In this document: one piece after another, positions 17,710 to 26,562 of the stretch
Position numbering within the stretch: position 1 is the stretch's first letter
How the letters are laid out: the number at the start of each line of letters is the position of its first letter
Assembly (NCBI GenBank): GCA_031277615.1
Contig: JAITMC010000042.1
Span: 1-49,948 of the forward strand
Length of the DNA: 49,948 nucleotides
From: Chryseobacterium sp.
GTDB lineage: Bacteria > Bacteroidota > Bacteroidia > Flavobacteriales > Weeksellaceae
Direction of reading: 5' to 3'
Made by a program: the position numbers and the translations under genes
The notes under the pieces: model-generated
The model's database searches: none
What the model was told of the DNA's origin: nothing
The model's input: only the letters and a program-made list of their open reading frames with translations

Positions 17710-17717
17710 TACTTTTG
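17710..17717 (+). promoter_or_regulatory. -7 promoter element for tdk
   Basis: TACTTTTG, a perfect TAnnTTTG match 29 bases before the tdk ATG. No TTG at the expected 19-21 base spacing was found. Confidence 0.45.
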
Positions 17718-17746
17718 ATCTTAAAAATATACGGCTAATTTAACAA

Positions 17747-18334
17747 ATGTTTTTAGAAAATACAATTAATCATTCCAAACAAAGTGGTTGGATGGAAGTT
17801 ATCTGCGGCTCTATGTTTTCCGGAAAAACCGAAGAGCTGATCCGGAGGCTTAGGAGAGCAGAAATGGCAGGACAGAATGTAGAGATTTTTAAACCGAAAC
17901 TGGATACGCGGTATTCTGATGAGGATGTTGTATCCCATAATCACAATAAAATCCGCAGTACCGCGGTAGAAAATCCTAATGAAATTCTTCTCCTTGCTTC
18001 CAACTGTGATGTAGTAGGTATTGATGAAGCTCAGTTTTTTGATGAAAGCATTGTAGATATTGCCAACGAGCTTGCCAACAGCGGAATAAGAGTGGTGGTA
18101 GCAGGTCTGGATATGGACTTTCTGGGACGCCCTTTCGGCCCCATGCCCAATTTGATGGCTACGGCGGAATATGTTACAAAAGTGCATGCTATTTGCAAGA
18201 GAACAGGCAACCTGGCCAATTATTCACTGAGAACCTCTCAGGGAAATGACCTCGTGGAACTTGGGGAAACAGAAAGCTACGAAGCAGTAAGCCGTAGGGT
18301 TTTTATTGATGAAGTGCTTTCGAAAAGGAAGTAA
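17747..18334 (+). CDS. tdk: Thymidine kinase, type II
   Basis: Phosphorylates thymidine with ATP in pyrimidine salvage. The 195 residues include the P-loop GSMFSGKTEELIRR, the Walker-B-like VVGIDEAQFFD, and the lasso/substrate region GLDMDFLGRPFGPMP. The Zn ribbon of the E. coli and human enzymes (two CxxC pairs) is almost gone: only one Cys remains in HAICKRTGNLANYS, and the C-terminal pair reads YEAVSRRVF. The overall fold is otherwise intact, and my recollection is that this loss occurs in other Bacteroidetes too. It is monocistronic. Confidence 0.95.
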   Translation: MFLENTINHSKQSGWMEVICGSMFSGKTEELIRRLRRAEMAGQNVEIFKPKLDTRYSDEDVVSHNHNKIRSTAVENPNEILLLASNCDVVGIDEAQFFDESIVDIANELANSGIRVVVAGLDMDFLGRPFGPMPNLMATAEYVTKVHAICKRTGNLANYSLRTSQGNDLVELGETESYEAVSRRVFIDEVLSKRK

Positions 18335-18493
18335 ATTAAAAAACGGATATCAGATCCGTTAAAACAAAAAAAGATAATAATACATAAAAATGGAAAAGCA
18401 GACGGTAATGTTGCAAAGTAAAAACAGATCATTGTAGCCTTTGCGATTTTGCTTTTGCCTTTCCACCTGAAAATATAAAGCAGAAGGGTATCA

Positions 18494-20941
18494 ATGAACT
18501 ATACAGTACAACAAATTGCAGCGGTCACCAATTCACAGATGATTGGCGATAAAGATCTGGTGGTAAAAAACATAGCTTTTGACAGCAGGATCATCTACTC
18601 AACGAAAAATACAGCATTTATTGCCGTAAATACCCATAAAAATTCGGGAGAAAAATTCATTGAGGCTGCCATTGACCGGGGAATTGAAGTCATCATTTCA
18701 GAACATCATTATCCTCAGTTTGAAAATGTAACCTGGATCATTGTTAGCAGTTCTGTAGACTTCCTTCAGAAACTGGCCCGATACCATTTTGAAAATGCCC
18801 ATCTGAAATCTATAGGAATTACGGGAAGCAACGGAAAAACAATTCTGAAAGAATGGCTGTATCAGTGTCTGTGGAATGAATTTCCCACCGTAAAAAGTCC
18901 GAAAAGTTTCAACTCTCAGATCGGTCTTCCCTTATCTCTTCTGCAGATCAACAATACTCATCAGCTTGGAATTTTTGAAGTCGGAATTTCACAGCCGCAC
19001 GAGATGGAAAAACTGGAAAACATTTTTCATCCGCAGATCGGGTTGCTTACCCACATCGGAACCGCTCATGCTGCCAATTTCCATTCTGAAGAGGAACTGA
19101 TTGATGAAAAAATTATCCTTTTCAGACATTCCGAAGTCATTATTTACAACGGCGACCATCCTCTGGTGGATCAGAAAATAAAGGAACTCTATTCGGACCG
19201 GAAATTAATTTCTTATGGTCTTAAGCAAAGCAATCAGGTTTCTGTTGAAGATTATCCTTCCAAAAGCGAGAAGATCACGGTAAAATATTTTGATGAAAAG
19301 ATCACCTTCCCTGTTCATCAAAGGGATGAGGCTACTTTAACGAATGCCCTGGCCCTTATTACTGTATTGAAGGAACTTCATATTGACAACCAGAAAATTG
19401 TTGAAAAAGTCAATGCCCTGAAAGCAGTAGAAATGCGTCTGGAAGCTATTGAAGGGATCAGAAACAACATCGTGATCAATGATTCTTTTAATCTTGATCT
19501 GGATTCTCTGAAAACAGCACTTCAGTTCCTGAAAGAGTACAATAAATCTAAAAAATCATTGGTTCTTACGGATATTGTCGGCGTTAATTCCAATTCTAAG
19601 GAACTTTACGAAGAAGTTTCCGATCTGGTGAACGAACAGAAATTTGATTCGGTATTCCTGATCGGTGATGAAATCACAAAATTCAGCGGATTATTTCAAT
19701 CTAAAACCCATACTTTCATCAACACTCAGGAATTAATTGACAGTAAACACCTTACTGAAATTGAAAACCAGATCATCCTGTTGAAAGGAGCCCGTAAATT
19801 TGAAATTGAAAAGCTTAAAGATATCCTTGAACTCAGAAAACATGATACGGTTCTTGAGATCAACCTGAACGCTGTTCTTCATAATATCAATTATCACAAA
19901 TCCCTTCTGAAGCCCGGAACCAAAATGATGGCCATGGTAAAAGCCAACGCCTACGGACTCGGCAGCTACGAAATTTCAGAATTTCTGCAGCATCATCATA
20001 TCGATTATTTAGGGGTAGCTTTTGCTGATGAAGGAGTTGAACTCCGTAAAAAAGGAATTACCACACCTATTATCGTGATGAATCCCGAACAGCACAGCTA
20101 TGAAGCGATCATTGAATACAATCTTGAACCTGAAATCTACAGTTTCAGGGTTCTGGAACTTTTTTATGAAGCCTTACAGAAATCGGGATCCGATAAAAAA
20201 TATCCGATTCACATCAAACTGGAAACCGGAATGCACAGACTTGGTTTTAAGAATTTTGAATTAGATCAGCTGGGAGAGACTTTAAGCCAGAAAAATCTTA
20301 AAGTGCAAACTATATTCAGCCATCTTTCCTCTTCGGATATGCCGGAAGAAAAAGCGTTTACCTTAAAGCAACTGGAAGTTTTTGATAAAAATTCCTCCTG
20401 TTTGATAAAAAAGCTGGGCTATTCGCCACTCCGTCATATCCTGAATTCATCCGGCATTACAAGTTATACTGAGCATCAGCATGATATGGTAAGAATTGGA
20501 ATAGGAATGCTGGGCGAATCACCAAATAGTGAAATACAGAAACAGCTTCAGCCTGTGGTAAGTTTCAAAACAGTGATCTCACAGATATCTACTGTAGAAA
20601 ACGGAGAATCAGTGGGTTACAGTAGGAAATATAGACCTGATCACGCAGCAAGAATTGCTACTATACCGGTAGGTTATGCAGACGGAATTCCCAGGCTGAT
20701 CGGAAACCAGGTAGGAAAGCTGGGGGTAAATAAAGCTCTGGCTCCCATTGTGGGAAATATCTGTATGGATATGATGATGATTAATGTAGATCACATTCCG
20801 AATGTAAAAGAAGGTGATAAAGTTACTATCTTTAATGCGCAGCCAAGCTTAAAAGAATTTGCAGGCTACTGCAAAACGATAACCTATGAAGTTTTAACAT
20901 CCATTTCGCCCCGGGTGAAACGGATTTATATAAAAGATTAG
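18494..20941 (+). CDS. murF-alr: Fused UDP-MurNAc-tripeptide D-Ala-D-Ala ligase / alanine racemase
   Basis: A bifunctional cytoplasmic enzyme of peptidoglycan synthesis. The N-terminal half (1 to about 450) is MurF, with ATP site GITGSNGKT, the SFNSQIGLPLSLL segment and GIFEVGISQP. The C-terminal half (from about 455) is a PLP-dependent alanine racemase, with the PLP Lys in MVKANAYGLG, GMHRLGF, and the catalytic Tyr in SVGYSRKYRP. The fusion places D-alanine supply next to its use and is typical of Bacteroidetes. It begins a tight plus-strand operon: the stop is 2 bases before the patatin-like gene. Confidence 0.96.
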   Translation: MNYTVQQIAAVTNSQMIGDKDLVVKNIAFDSRIIYSTKNTAFIAVNTHKNSGEKFIEAAIDRGIEVIISEHHYPQFENVTWIIVSSSVDFLQKLARYHFENAHLKSIGITGSNGKTILKEWLYQCLWNEFPTVKSPKSFNSQIGLPLSLLQINNTHQLGIFEVGISQPHEMEKLENIFHPQIGLLTHIGTAHAANFHSEEELIDEKIILFRHSEVIIYNGDHPLVDQKIKELYSDRKLISYGLKQSNQVSVEDYPSKSEKITVKYFDEKITFPVHQRDEATLTNALALITVLKELHIDNQKIVEKVNALKAVEMRLEAIEGIRNNIVINDSFNLDLDSLKTALQFLKEYNKSKKSLVLTDIVGVNSNSKELYEEVSDLVNEQKFDSVFLIGDEITKFSGLFQSKTHTFINTQELIDSKHLTEIENQIILLKGARKFEIEKLKDILELRKHDTVLEINLNAVLHNINYHKSLLKPGTKMMAMVKANAYGLGSYEISEFLQHHHIDYLGVAFADEGVELRKKGITTPIIVMNPEQHSYEAIIEYNLEPEIYSFRVLELFYEALQKSGSDKKYPIHIKLETGMHRLGFKNFELDQLGETLSQKNLKVQTIFSHLSSSDMPEEKAFTLKQLEVFDKNSSCLIKKLGYSPLRHILNSSGITSYTEHQHDMVRIGIGMLGESPNSEIQKQLQPVVSFKTVISQISTVENGESVGYSRKYRPDHAARIATIPVGYADGIPRLIGNQVGKLGVNKALAPIVGNICMDMMMINVDHIPNVKEGDKVTIFNAQPSLKEFAGYCKTITYEVLTSISPRVKRIYIKD

Positions 20942-20943
20942 CT

Positions 20944-23100
20944 ATGAAAAAACTCCTGATTCTGTTTTTCATATTCCCGTTACTGATGATCCAATCCCAG
21001 GTTAAAAAGGATCTGGTCATACCGGAAAATCCCAAAATAGGACTTTCGCTTGCCGGCGGAGGAGCCAAAGGTTTTTCACATGTCGGAGTACTGAAAGTAC
21101 TGGATTCTCTGGGAGTAAAGGTTGATTATATTGCCGGAACGAGTATGGGTGCCATTGTAGGTGGTTTATATGCATCCGGCTATTCAGGAAAAGAGATTGA
21201 AAAAATTGTCATGGACACCGATTTCTATTCTCTGATTATGGATCCGAAATCCAGACAGGAATCTACCTTTTTCAATAAATCCGTAGATAAATATCTTTTA
21301 TCAATTCCGTTAAAGGACGGAAAAATATCACTGCCCTCTTCCATCAGCACAGGCCAGAGGAATGTTTATCTGCTTAAAGAATTATTTAAGAACGTTTCCA
21401 ATATCGACGATTTTTCCAAACTGCCTATTCCTTTCATGTGCGTAGCCACCAATCTTGAAAGCGGAAATATGCAGATTTTTGAAAAAGGCGACCTCGTACA
21501 GTCGATTATGGCCAGCTCAGCCTTTCCTTCCTTAATGAATCCCGTGAAGATTGGCGACAGCATTTATATTGATGGTGCTATGACCGTTAATTATCCTTCA
21601 AAGCCATTAAAGGACAAAGGAATCGACATCGTCATCGGGGTGGACCTTAACCAGGATCTTTCCAAGAAAGAGGATTTAAACAACATTATAGCGATCCTTA
21701 ATCAGGTCATTGATTTCGGAATTAAAAGAGATACCCGGAGACAGTATAAATATACGGATATCAATATCAAACCGGACCTGAAAGGAATGTCCGCCACCAG
21801 CTACGACGATAAGAAAAAAATTCTGGACAGCGGCTATGCAGAAGGAATGAAATATACGGCAATCCTGGACCAGCTTCCGAAACGGGAATTTGACCGCCTC
21901 AGACAACGCGTTAATCCCATCTACTCTAATGTTTATAAGATCGACAGCATTTCTCTGGAAGGAGGACGTATTTACGGTAAAAATTATGTTCTCGGAAAAA
22001 TGGGTCTCCGTCTTCCCTCCCTGCAGACCTATGGAAGTATTAATAAAAAAATTGACAGACTCGTTGCCACCAATAACTATAAATTCATCAACTACGACAT
22101 TATTCCTGAAAATGATGCTAGCTATCTTAAACTCTATGTAACGGAAGATGAAGCCCGTCATTTTCTAAAAGTGGGACTGCATTATGATGAAGTTTTCAAA
22201 ACCGGACTTCTTCTGAATTATTCCGCAAAGAGGCTTTTAACCAAAAACTCGAATTTATCACTTGATGTAGTGGTAGGTGACAAACCAAGATATTATCTGA
22301 ATTATTTTATTGACAACGGCTATATTCCCGGTTTCGGAATCTATTCTTCCGGGATGACCATTGATTTAAAGAATGTAGACAACAATGTGGTTGATAAATG
22401 GGAATGGTTCAGAAATGAAGCCTATATACAGTCTGTATGGAAGGATAAATTCGCGATTGGTGGGGGTATCAGCCATGATTACTTCGGAGCGGAAATAAAC
22501 GGCTTAAACAAGCGGTTTATGCGTTTTCTGAACCCCTATATATTTCTGAAGAGTGATACCCAAAACGACAAGGATTTTCCTTCAAGGGGAATTTATATTG
22601 CTACGGAAGGAAAAGTGATAGATCTTCTGAAATCTGAAGTAGAAAAAAGGGTGATCCAGATCAAAGCAGACATCAGACTTAATATTCCCCTATCTAAACA
22701 GTTCTCTTACCGTCTGAATCTATATGGCGGAATTACGATCGGTGAGAATCTCCCTGAATTTTACCAGTACAGACTGGGAGGAATTTTTGAACAGAACCTT
22801 GTTAATTTCAAAAGTTTCGGAGGGTTTTATTTTGCACAGCTTAATGCTAATAATGCAATATTGGTTTCTAATGACATCCAGTTCAAATTCAATAAAAACT
22901 ATTTTATAAGTGGAAATTTCAGCTTTGCGAATCTCTCAGACGATCTGAATTTTGAAGATGCTGCGAAGGTCAACTTCAGTTCACTGGGACTTACTGCCGG
23001 ATATAAATCTCCGTTCGGACAGATCAAAATAAACTTTAGCCATTCATTAAAAAATAATCAAAAAGGCATATTCAGTGTTATTTTAGGACACTGGTTTTAA
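20944..23100 (+). CDS. Patatin-like phospholipase fused to an outer-membrane barrel (BamA/TpsB-like)
   Basis: A signal peptide (MKKLLILFFIFPLLMIQSQ) is followed by a patatin domain (about 30-240). This has oxyanion loop GGGAKG, nucleophile GTSMG and the catalytic Asp in DGAM, with CVATNLESG. A linker or POTRA-like region (about 325-405: SISLEGGRIYGKNYVLGKMGL) leads to a C-terminal beta-barrel ending in alternating residues and a final aromatic (VILGHWF). The layout resembles type Vd/PlpD-like proteins, in which the barrel displays or exports the lipase. The substrate is unknown. It lies in an operon between murF-alr and ybeY. Confidence 0.9.
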   Translation: MKKLLILFFIFPLLMIQSQVKKDLVIPENPKIGLSLAGGGAKGFSHVGVLKVLDSLGVKVDYIAGTSMGAIVGGLYASGYSGKEIEKIVMDTDFYSLIMDPKSRQESTFFNKSVDKYLLSIPLKDGKISLPSSISTGQRNVYLLKELFKNVSNIDDFSKLPIPFMCVATNLESGNMQIFEKGDLVQSIMASSAFPSLMNPVKIGDSIYIDGAMTVNYPSKPLKDKGIDIVIGVDLNQDLSKKEDLNNIIAILNQVIDFGIKRDTRRQYKYTDINIKPDLKGMSATSYDDKKKILDSGYAEGMKYTAILDQLPKREFDRLRQRVNPIYSNVYKIDSISLEGGRIYGKNYVLGKMGLRLPSLQTYGSINKKIDRLVATNNYKFINYDIIPENDASYLKLYVTEDEARHFLKVGLHYDEVFKTGLLLNYSAKRLLTKNSNLSLDVVVGDKPRYYLNYFIDNGYIPGFGIYSSGMTIDLKNVDNNVVDKWEWFRNEAYIQSVWKDKFAIGGGISHDYFGAEINGLNKRFMRFLNPYIFLKSDTQNDKDFPSRGIYIATEGKVIDLLKSEVEKRVIQIKADIRLNIPLSKQFSYRLNLYGGITIGENLPEFYQYRLGGIFEQNLVNFKSFGGFYFAQLNANNAILVSNDIQFKFNKNYFISGNFSFANLSDDLNFEDAAKVNFSSLGLTAGYKSPFGQIKINFSHSLKNNQKGIFSVILGHWF

Positions 23101-23104
23101 TACA

Positions 23105-23524
23105 ATGATACAATTCTTTTACGAAAACTTACCGGAATCTGTAACGACAGATTACCAGCAATGGCTGGAAGATATTATTCTTTCAGAAGAAAAAAAAACA
23201 GGCGAAATAAGCTATATTTTCTGTGATGATGAATATCTGCTCAAGATCAATCAGGATTATCTTCAGCATGATTATTATACTGATATTATCACTTTCGATT
23301 ATGTAAAAGGCAAAACAATAAGCGGCGAGATTTTCGTATCTTTGCAACGCGTTTCGGATAATGCTTCTACTCTATTGAGAGATTATGAAGAAGAATTAAG
23401 AAGGGTTTTAGCTCATGGAATTCTGCACCTCGCAGGATATAAAGATAAGACCGAAGAAGAGGAAAAAGAGATGCGTAGAAAAGAAGATTTCTATTTGGCG
23501 AAATACAGAGATTTAAAGGGTTAG
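23105..23524 (+). CDS. ybeY: Endoribonuclease YbeY
   Basis: A Zn-dependent RNase for 16S rRNA 3'-end maturation and ribosome quality control. The 139-residue length is usual. The metal motif reads HGILHLAGYKD: the first two His are in place, but the third ligand, normally His in GYDH, is Asp. The upstream segment YTDIITFDY matches the family. Its start is 5 bases after the patatin-like stop, making it the third gene of the operon. Confidence 0.93.
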   Translation: MIQFFYENLPESVTTDYQQWLEDIILSEEKKTGEISYIFCDDEYLLKINQDYLQHDYYTDIITFDYVKGKTISGEIFVSLQRVSDNASTLLRDYEEELRRVLAHGILHLAGYKDKTEEEEKEMRRKEDFYLAKYRDLKG

Positions 23525-23608
23525 AAATTGAAGAATCACTTAAAGCCCGATTCCTAACTCATTAAGATATAGTCACAATAAGAAATTACTTAGAATGCAT
23601 TTTCGAAA

Positions 23609-23628
23609 AATGTTTCACGTGAAACATT
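23609..23628. promoter_or_regulatory. parS: parS centromere site 1
   Basis: A perfect 20-bp palindrome, AATGTTTCACGTGAAACATT. Its inner 16 bases (23611-23626) are identical to the consensus ParB-binding site TGTTTCACGTGAAACA. It lies in the 147-base gap between ybeY and mnmG. An identical core occurs at 25543-25558 on the other side of mnmG. Confidence 0.92.
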
Positions 23629-23671
23629 CGCAGAATTTTTAAATTTAAAAGGCTTAAACAAGCATAATAAA

Positions 23672-25534
23672 ATGATTTCAGAAACATATGATGTTATCGT
23701 AGTAGGTGCAGGGCACGCTGGTTGTGAAGCCGCCGCAGCTGCAGCTAACTTAGGTTCAAAAACCTTATTGATTACGATGAATATGCAGACCATCGGACAG
23801 ATGAGCTGCAACCCCGCAATGGGTGGAATTGCGAAAGGACAGATCGTCCGTGAAATTGATGCGATGGGAGGTTACTCCGGAATCGTAGCAGATAAATCTG
23901 CCATACAATTTAAAATGCTGAATCTTTCAAAAGGTCCGGCCATGTGGTCACCGAGAACCCAAAACGACAGAATGCTTTTTGCCGAAGAATGGCGATTGGC
24001 TTTAGAAAATACACCCAATCTTGATTTCTTTCAGGATATGGTAAAACAACTGATTGTAGAAAACAATACCGTAACCGGAGTCGTTACTTCTTTGGGAATT
24101 GAGATTAAAGCAAAATCCGTGGTGCTAACCAACGGAACTTTCCTGAACGGATTAATTCATGTTGGAGATAAACAATTAGGCGGAGGAAGAATGGGTGAAC
24201 CCAGAGCATTCGGGATCACTGAACAATTGGTAACTTTAGGATTCGAAGCCGGCAGAATGAAAACAGGAACTCCTCCCCGTGTAGATGGAAGAAGTCTGGA
24301 TTATTCTAAAATGGAGGAACAGAAAGGAGATGCCAAACCTCAAAAATTTAGCTATCTTGATACTCCCAAATTAACGAAACAATTAAGCTGCCATATTGTT
24401 TATACCAATGAAACAGTACATGATATTTTAAGGGAAGGTTTTGACAGAAGTCCGATGTTCAACGGAACCATTCAGAGCTTAGGACCTAGATACTGCCCAA
24501 GTATTGAAGATAAGATCAACCGTTTCGCAGAAAGAAACAGACATCAGCTTTTTGTAGAACCGGAAGGATGGAAAACCGTAGAGATTTATGTAAACGGATT
24601 CAGCTCTTCTCTTCCGGAAGATGTACAGATCAAAGCCATGAAACATATTCCCGGATTTGAAAACGTAAAAGTATTCCGTCCTGGTTACGCCATTGAATAT
24701 GACTACTTCCCTCCTACCCAGCTGAAACATACTTTAGAAACAAAACTGATCGACAATTTATATTTTGCCGGACAGATCAACGGAACAACAGGATATGAGG
24801 AGGCAGCCGGACAGGGACTAATTGCCGGAATCAATGCTCACAATAAAGTACACGAAAAAGGAGAATTCATCCTGAACAGAGATGAAGCCTATATCGGTGT
24901 TCTTATTGACGACCTTATTACCAAAGGAACCGAAGAGCCTTACCGAATGTTTACTTCACGTGCCGAATACAGGCTTCTTTTAAGACAGGATAATGCAGAT
25001 ATCAGACTTACAGAAAAAGCTTATCATTTAGGACTTGCCAAAGAAGACAGATTGAGAAAAGTAGAAACAAAACTATCTGAAAGTCAACAACTTGAAGAAT
25101 TTTTACGTGAAACTTCTTTAAAACCGGGAATAATTAACCCTATTCTTGAGTCAATAGAAAGCAGTCCTGTAGATCAGGCTTACCGGGCAGCTCAGATCCT
25201 TACAAGACCAAATATGACTCTGGAAAAGCTTGATGAAATCGAAAATATTAAAGAATTCTCTTCTCAATATAATGAAGAAGTAAGAGAACAGGCGGAAATT
25301 AATATCAAATACAGAGGCTATATAGAAAAAGAAAAGGAAAATGTAGCCAAACTAAACCGTCTTGAAAACATTAAAATTCCTGAAGATTTCGATTATTCCA
25401 AACTTTCAAGCCTTTCTGCAGAGGCCAAACAGAAAATGACCAATGTAAAACCGAAGACAATAGCTCAGGCAGGAAGAATCAGTGGTGTATCTCCTGCTGA
25501 TATTAATGTTTTACTGGTATATTTAGGCCGTTAA
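23672..25534 (+). CDS. mnmG: tRNA uridine-5-carboxymethylaminomethyl modification enzyme MnmG (GidA)
   Basis: An FAD-dependent partner of MnmE that modifies U34 of tRNAs. The 620-residue protein has the dinucleotide fold VVGAGHAGCEAA at 10-21, the signatures MSCNPAMGGIAKGQIVREIDAMGG and LGGGRMGEPRAFG, GTPPR, and the C-terminal helical domain. It is full length. It is flanked on both sides by perfect parS sites, which fits its frequent position near replication origins. Confidence 0.97.
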   Translation: MISETYDVIVVGAGHAGCEAAAAAANLGSKTLLITMNMQTIGQMSCNPAMGGIAKGQIVREIDAMGGYSGIVADKSAIQFKMLNLSKGPAMWSPRTQNDRMLFAEEWRLALENTPNLDFFQDMVKQLIVENNTVTGVVTSLGIEIKAKSVVLTNGTFLNGLIHVGDKQLGGGRMGEPRAFGITEQLVTLGFEAGRMKTGTPPRVDGRSLDYSKMEEQKGDAKPQKFSYLDTPKLTKQLSCHIVYTNETVHDILREGFDRSPMFNGTIQSLGPRYCPSIEDKINRFAERNRHQLFVEPEGWKTVEIYVNGFSSSLPEDVQIKAMKHIPGFENVKVFRPGYAIEYDYFPPTQLKHTLETKLIDNLYFAGQINGTTGYEEAAGQGLIAGINAHNKVHEKGEFILNRDEAYIGVLIDDLITKGTEEPYRMFTSRAEYRLLLRQDNADIRLTEKAYHLGLAKEDRLRKVETKLSESQQLEEFLRETSLKPGIINPILESIESSPVDQAYRAAQILTRPNMTLEKLDEIENIKEFSSQYNEEVREQAEINIKYRGYIEKEKENVAKLNRLENIKIPEDFDYSKLSSLSAEAKQKMTNVKPKTIAQAGRISGVSPADINVLLVYLGR

Positions 25535-25538
25535 TTGC

Positions 25539-25562
25539 AAAATGTTTCACGTGAAACATTTT
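25539..25562. promoter_or_regulatory. parS: parS centromere site 2
   Basis: A perfect 24-bp palindrome whose centre, TGTTTCACGTGAAACA (25543-25558), equals the parS consensus. It starts 4 bases after the mnmG stop. It is 1.9 kb from site 1 and about 3.8 kb from the proposed origin. Confidence 0.92.
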
Positions 25563-25647
25563 TAAAAATAAAGCAAAAATTAAGGTATTTATGAGCGTTG
25601 TACAAAACTTATAAATATCTTATTTTTTAATATAAAGATAGAGTTCA

Positions 25648-26469
25648 ATGAAAATAAAAGATCATTTTCTTTCACAGGAAATATTTGAAATTAAAGAGAC
25701 GGATACCAAAGGTGTTTACAAAACCACTCCTATCCCATCCAATATTTCCAGATATTATGAAAGCGAAGATTATATTTCCCATCATCAGGATTCGGGAAGC
25801 TTAAAAGAAAAAATATATAAGTTTCTTCAGTCTTTCAATCTCAATTACAAAAGAAATATTCTGGCAGAGAGAATAAGCAAAGGAGCAAAAGTTCTGGATT
25901 ACGGATGTGGCGCCGGAGAATTTGTAAAGTATATAGAAAATGATTTTGAAACTTACGGATATGAACCTGATGCAGATGCCAGAAAAGCAGCTTCAGCAAA
26001 AATAAATAAAGCGGTAATTATCGATGATATTCAGAAAATAGAAGACAGAAGCCTGGATGCGCTTACCTTATGGCATGTTTTTGAGCATATCGAGAATCAG
26101 GAAGAAATGCTGAAAATTTTTCACACGAAATTAAAAGACAAAGGGCTTTTGATTATAGCGGTTCCCAACCCTACTTCTTATGATGCCTTACATTATAAAG
26201 AATACTGGGCTGCCTATGATGTACCCAGACATATCTACCATTTTTCTAAAACCGGAATGGAAAACCTGATTTCTAAAAATCCCGATTGGAAAATGAGAAA
26301 AATAAAACCTTTGATCCTGGACTCTTATTACATCTCCATGCTAAGCGAAAAATACAAAAAATCACCGCTATTTTGGTTTAAAGCAACGATCTTTGGAACA
26401 ATTTCGAACGTAAAGGCGCTTTTTTCCAACGAATATTCCAGTTTGATATATATTATCGAAAAAAGATAG
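25648..26469 (+). CDS. Class I SAM-dependent methyltransferase
   Basis: A 273-residue protein with SAM motif I VLDYGCGAGEFVKYI (about 87-101), the acidic residue in YGYEPD after strand 2, and the post-motif LTLWHVFEHIENQEEML. It belongs to the broad Methyltransf_23-like group, which often acts on small molecules, quinones or cell-surface glycans. The N-terminal 70 residues include a tyrosine-rich NISRYYESEDYISHHQ stretch typical of the subgroup. The substrate cannot be assigned. It is a single gene followed by a hairpin terminator. Confidence 0.85.
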   Translation: MKIKDHFLSQEIFEIKETDTKGVYKTTPIPSNISRYYESEDYISHHQDSGSLKEKIYKFLQSFNLNYKRNILAERISKGAKVLDYGCGAGEFVKYIENDFETYGYEPDADARKAASAKINKAVIIDDIQKIEDRSLDALTLWHVFEHIENQEEMLKIFHTKLKDKGLLIIAVPNPTSYDALHYKEYWAAYDVPRHIYHFSKTGMENLISKNPDWKMRKIKPLILDSYYISMLSEKYKKSPLFWFKATIFGTISNVKALFSNEYSSLIYIIEKR

Positions 26470-26530
26470 AAAATCGATTTTCAACCCATTTCTGAAGGTC
26501 GATTTTCAGAATTCCGGGCCTAAAAACTTA

Positions 26531-26562
26531 AAAACTCAGGAAATATTTCTGAGTTTTTATTT
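26531..26562 (+). terminator. Terminator after the methyltransferase gene
   Basis: A stem AAAACTCAG (26531-26539) / CTGAGTTTT (26549-26557) with an AT-rich loop, running into further T's. Confidence 0.75.

Noticed and set aside
18342-18360. Terminator after tdk (AACGGAT...ATCCGTT hairpin)
   Set aside because: The stem is real but is followed by A's, not T's, on the plus strand; not strong enough to call.
25101-25115. Third parS-like site inside mnmG (TTTTACGTGAAACTT)
   Set aside because: Only one half of the palindrome is preserved; likely coding coincidence.
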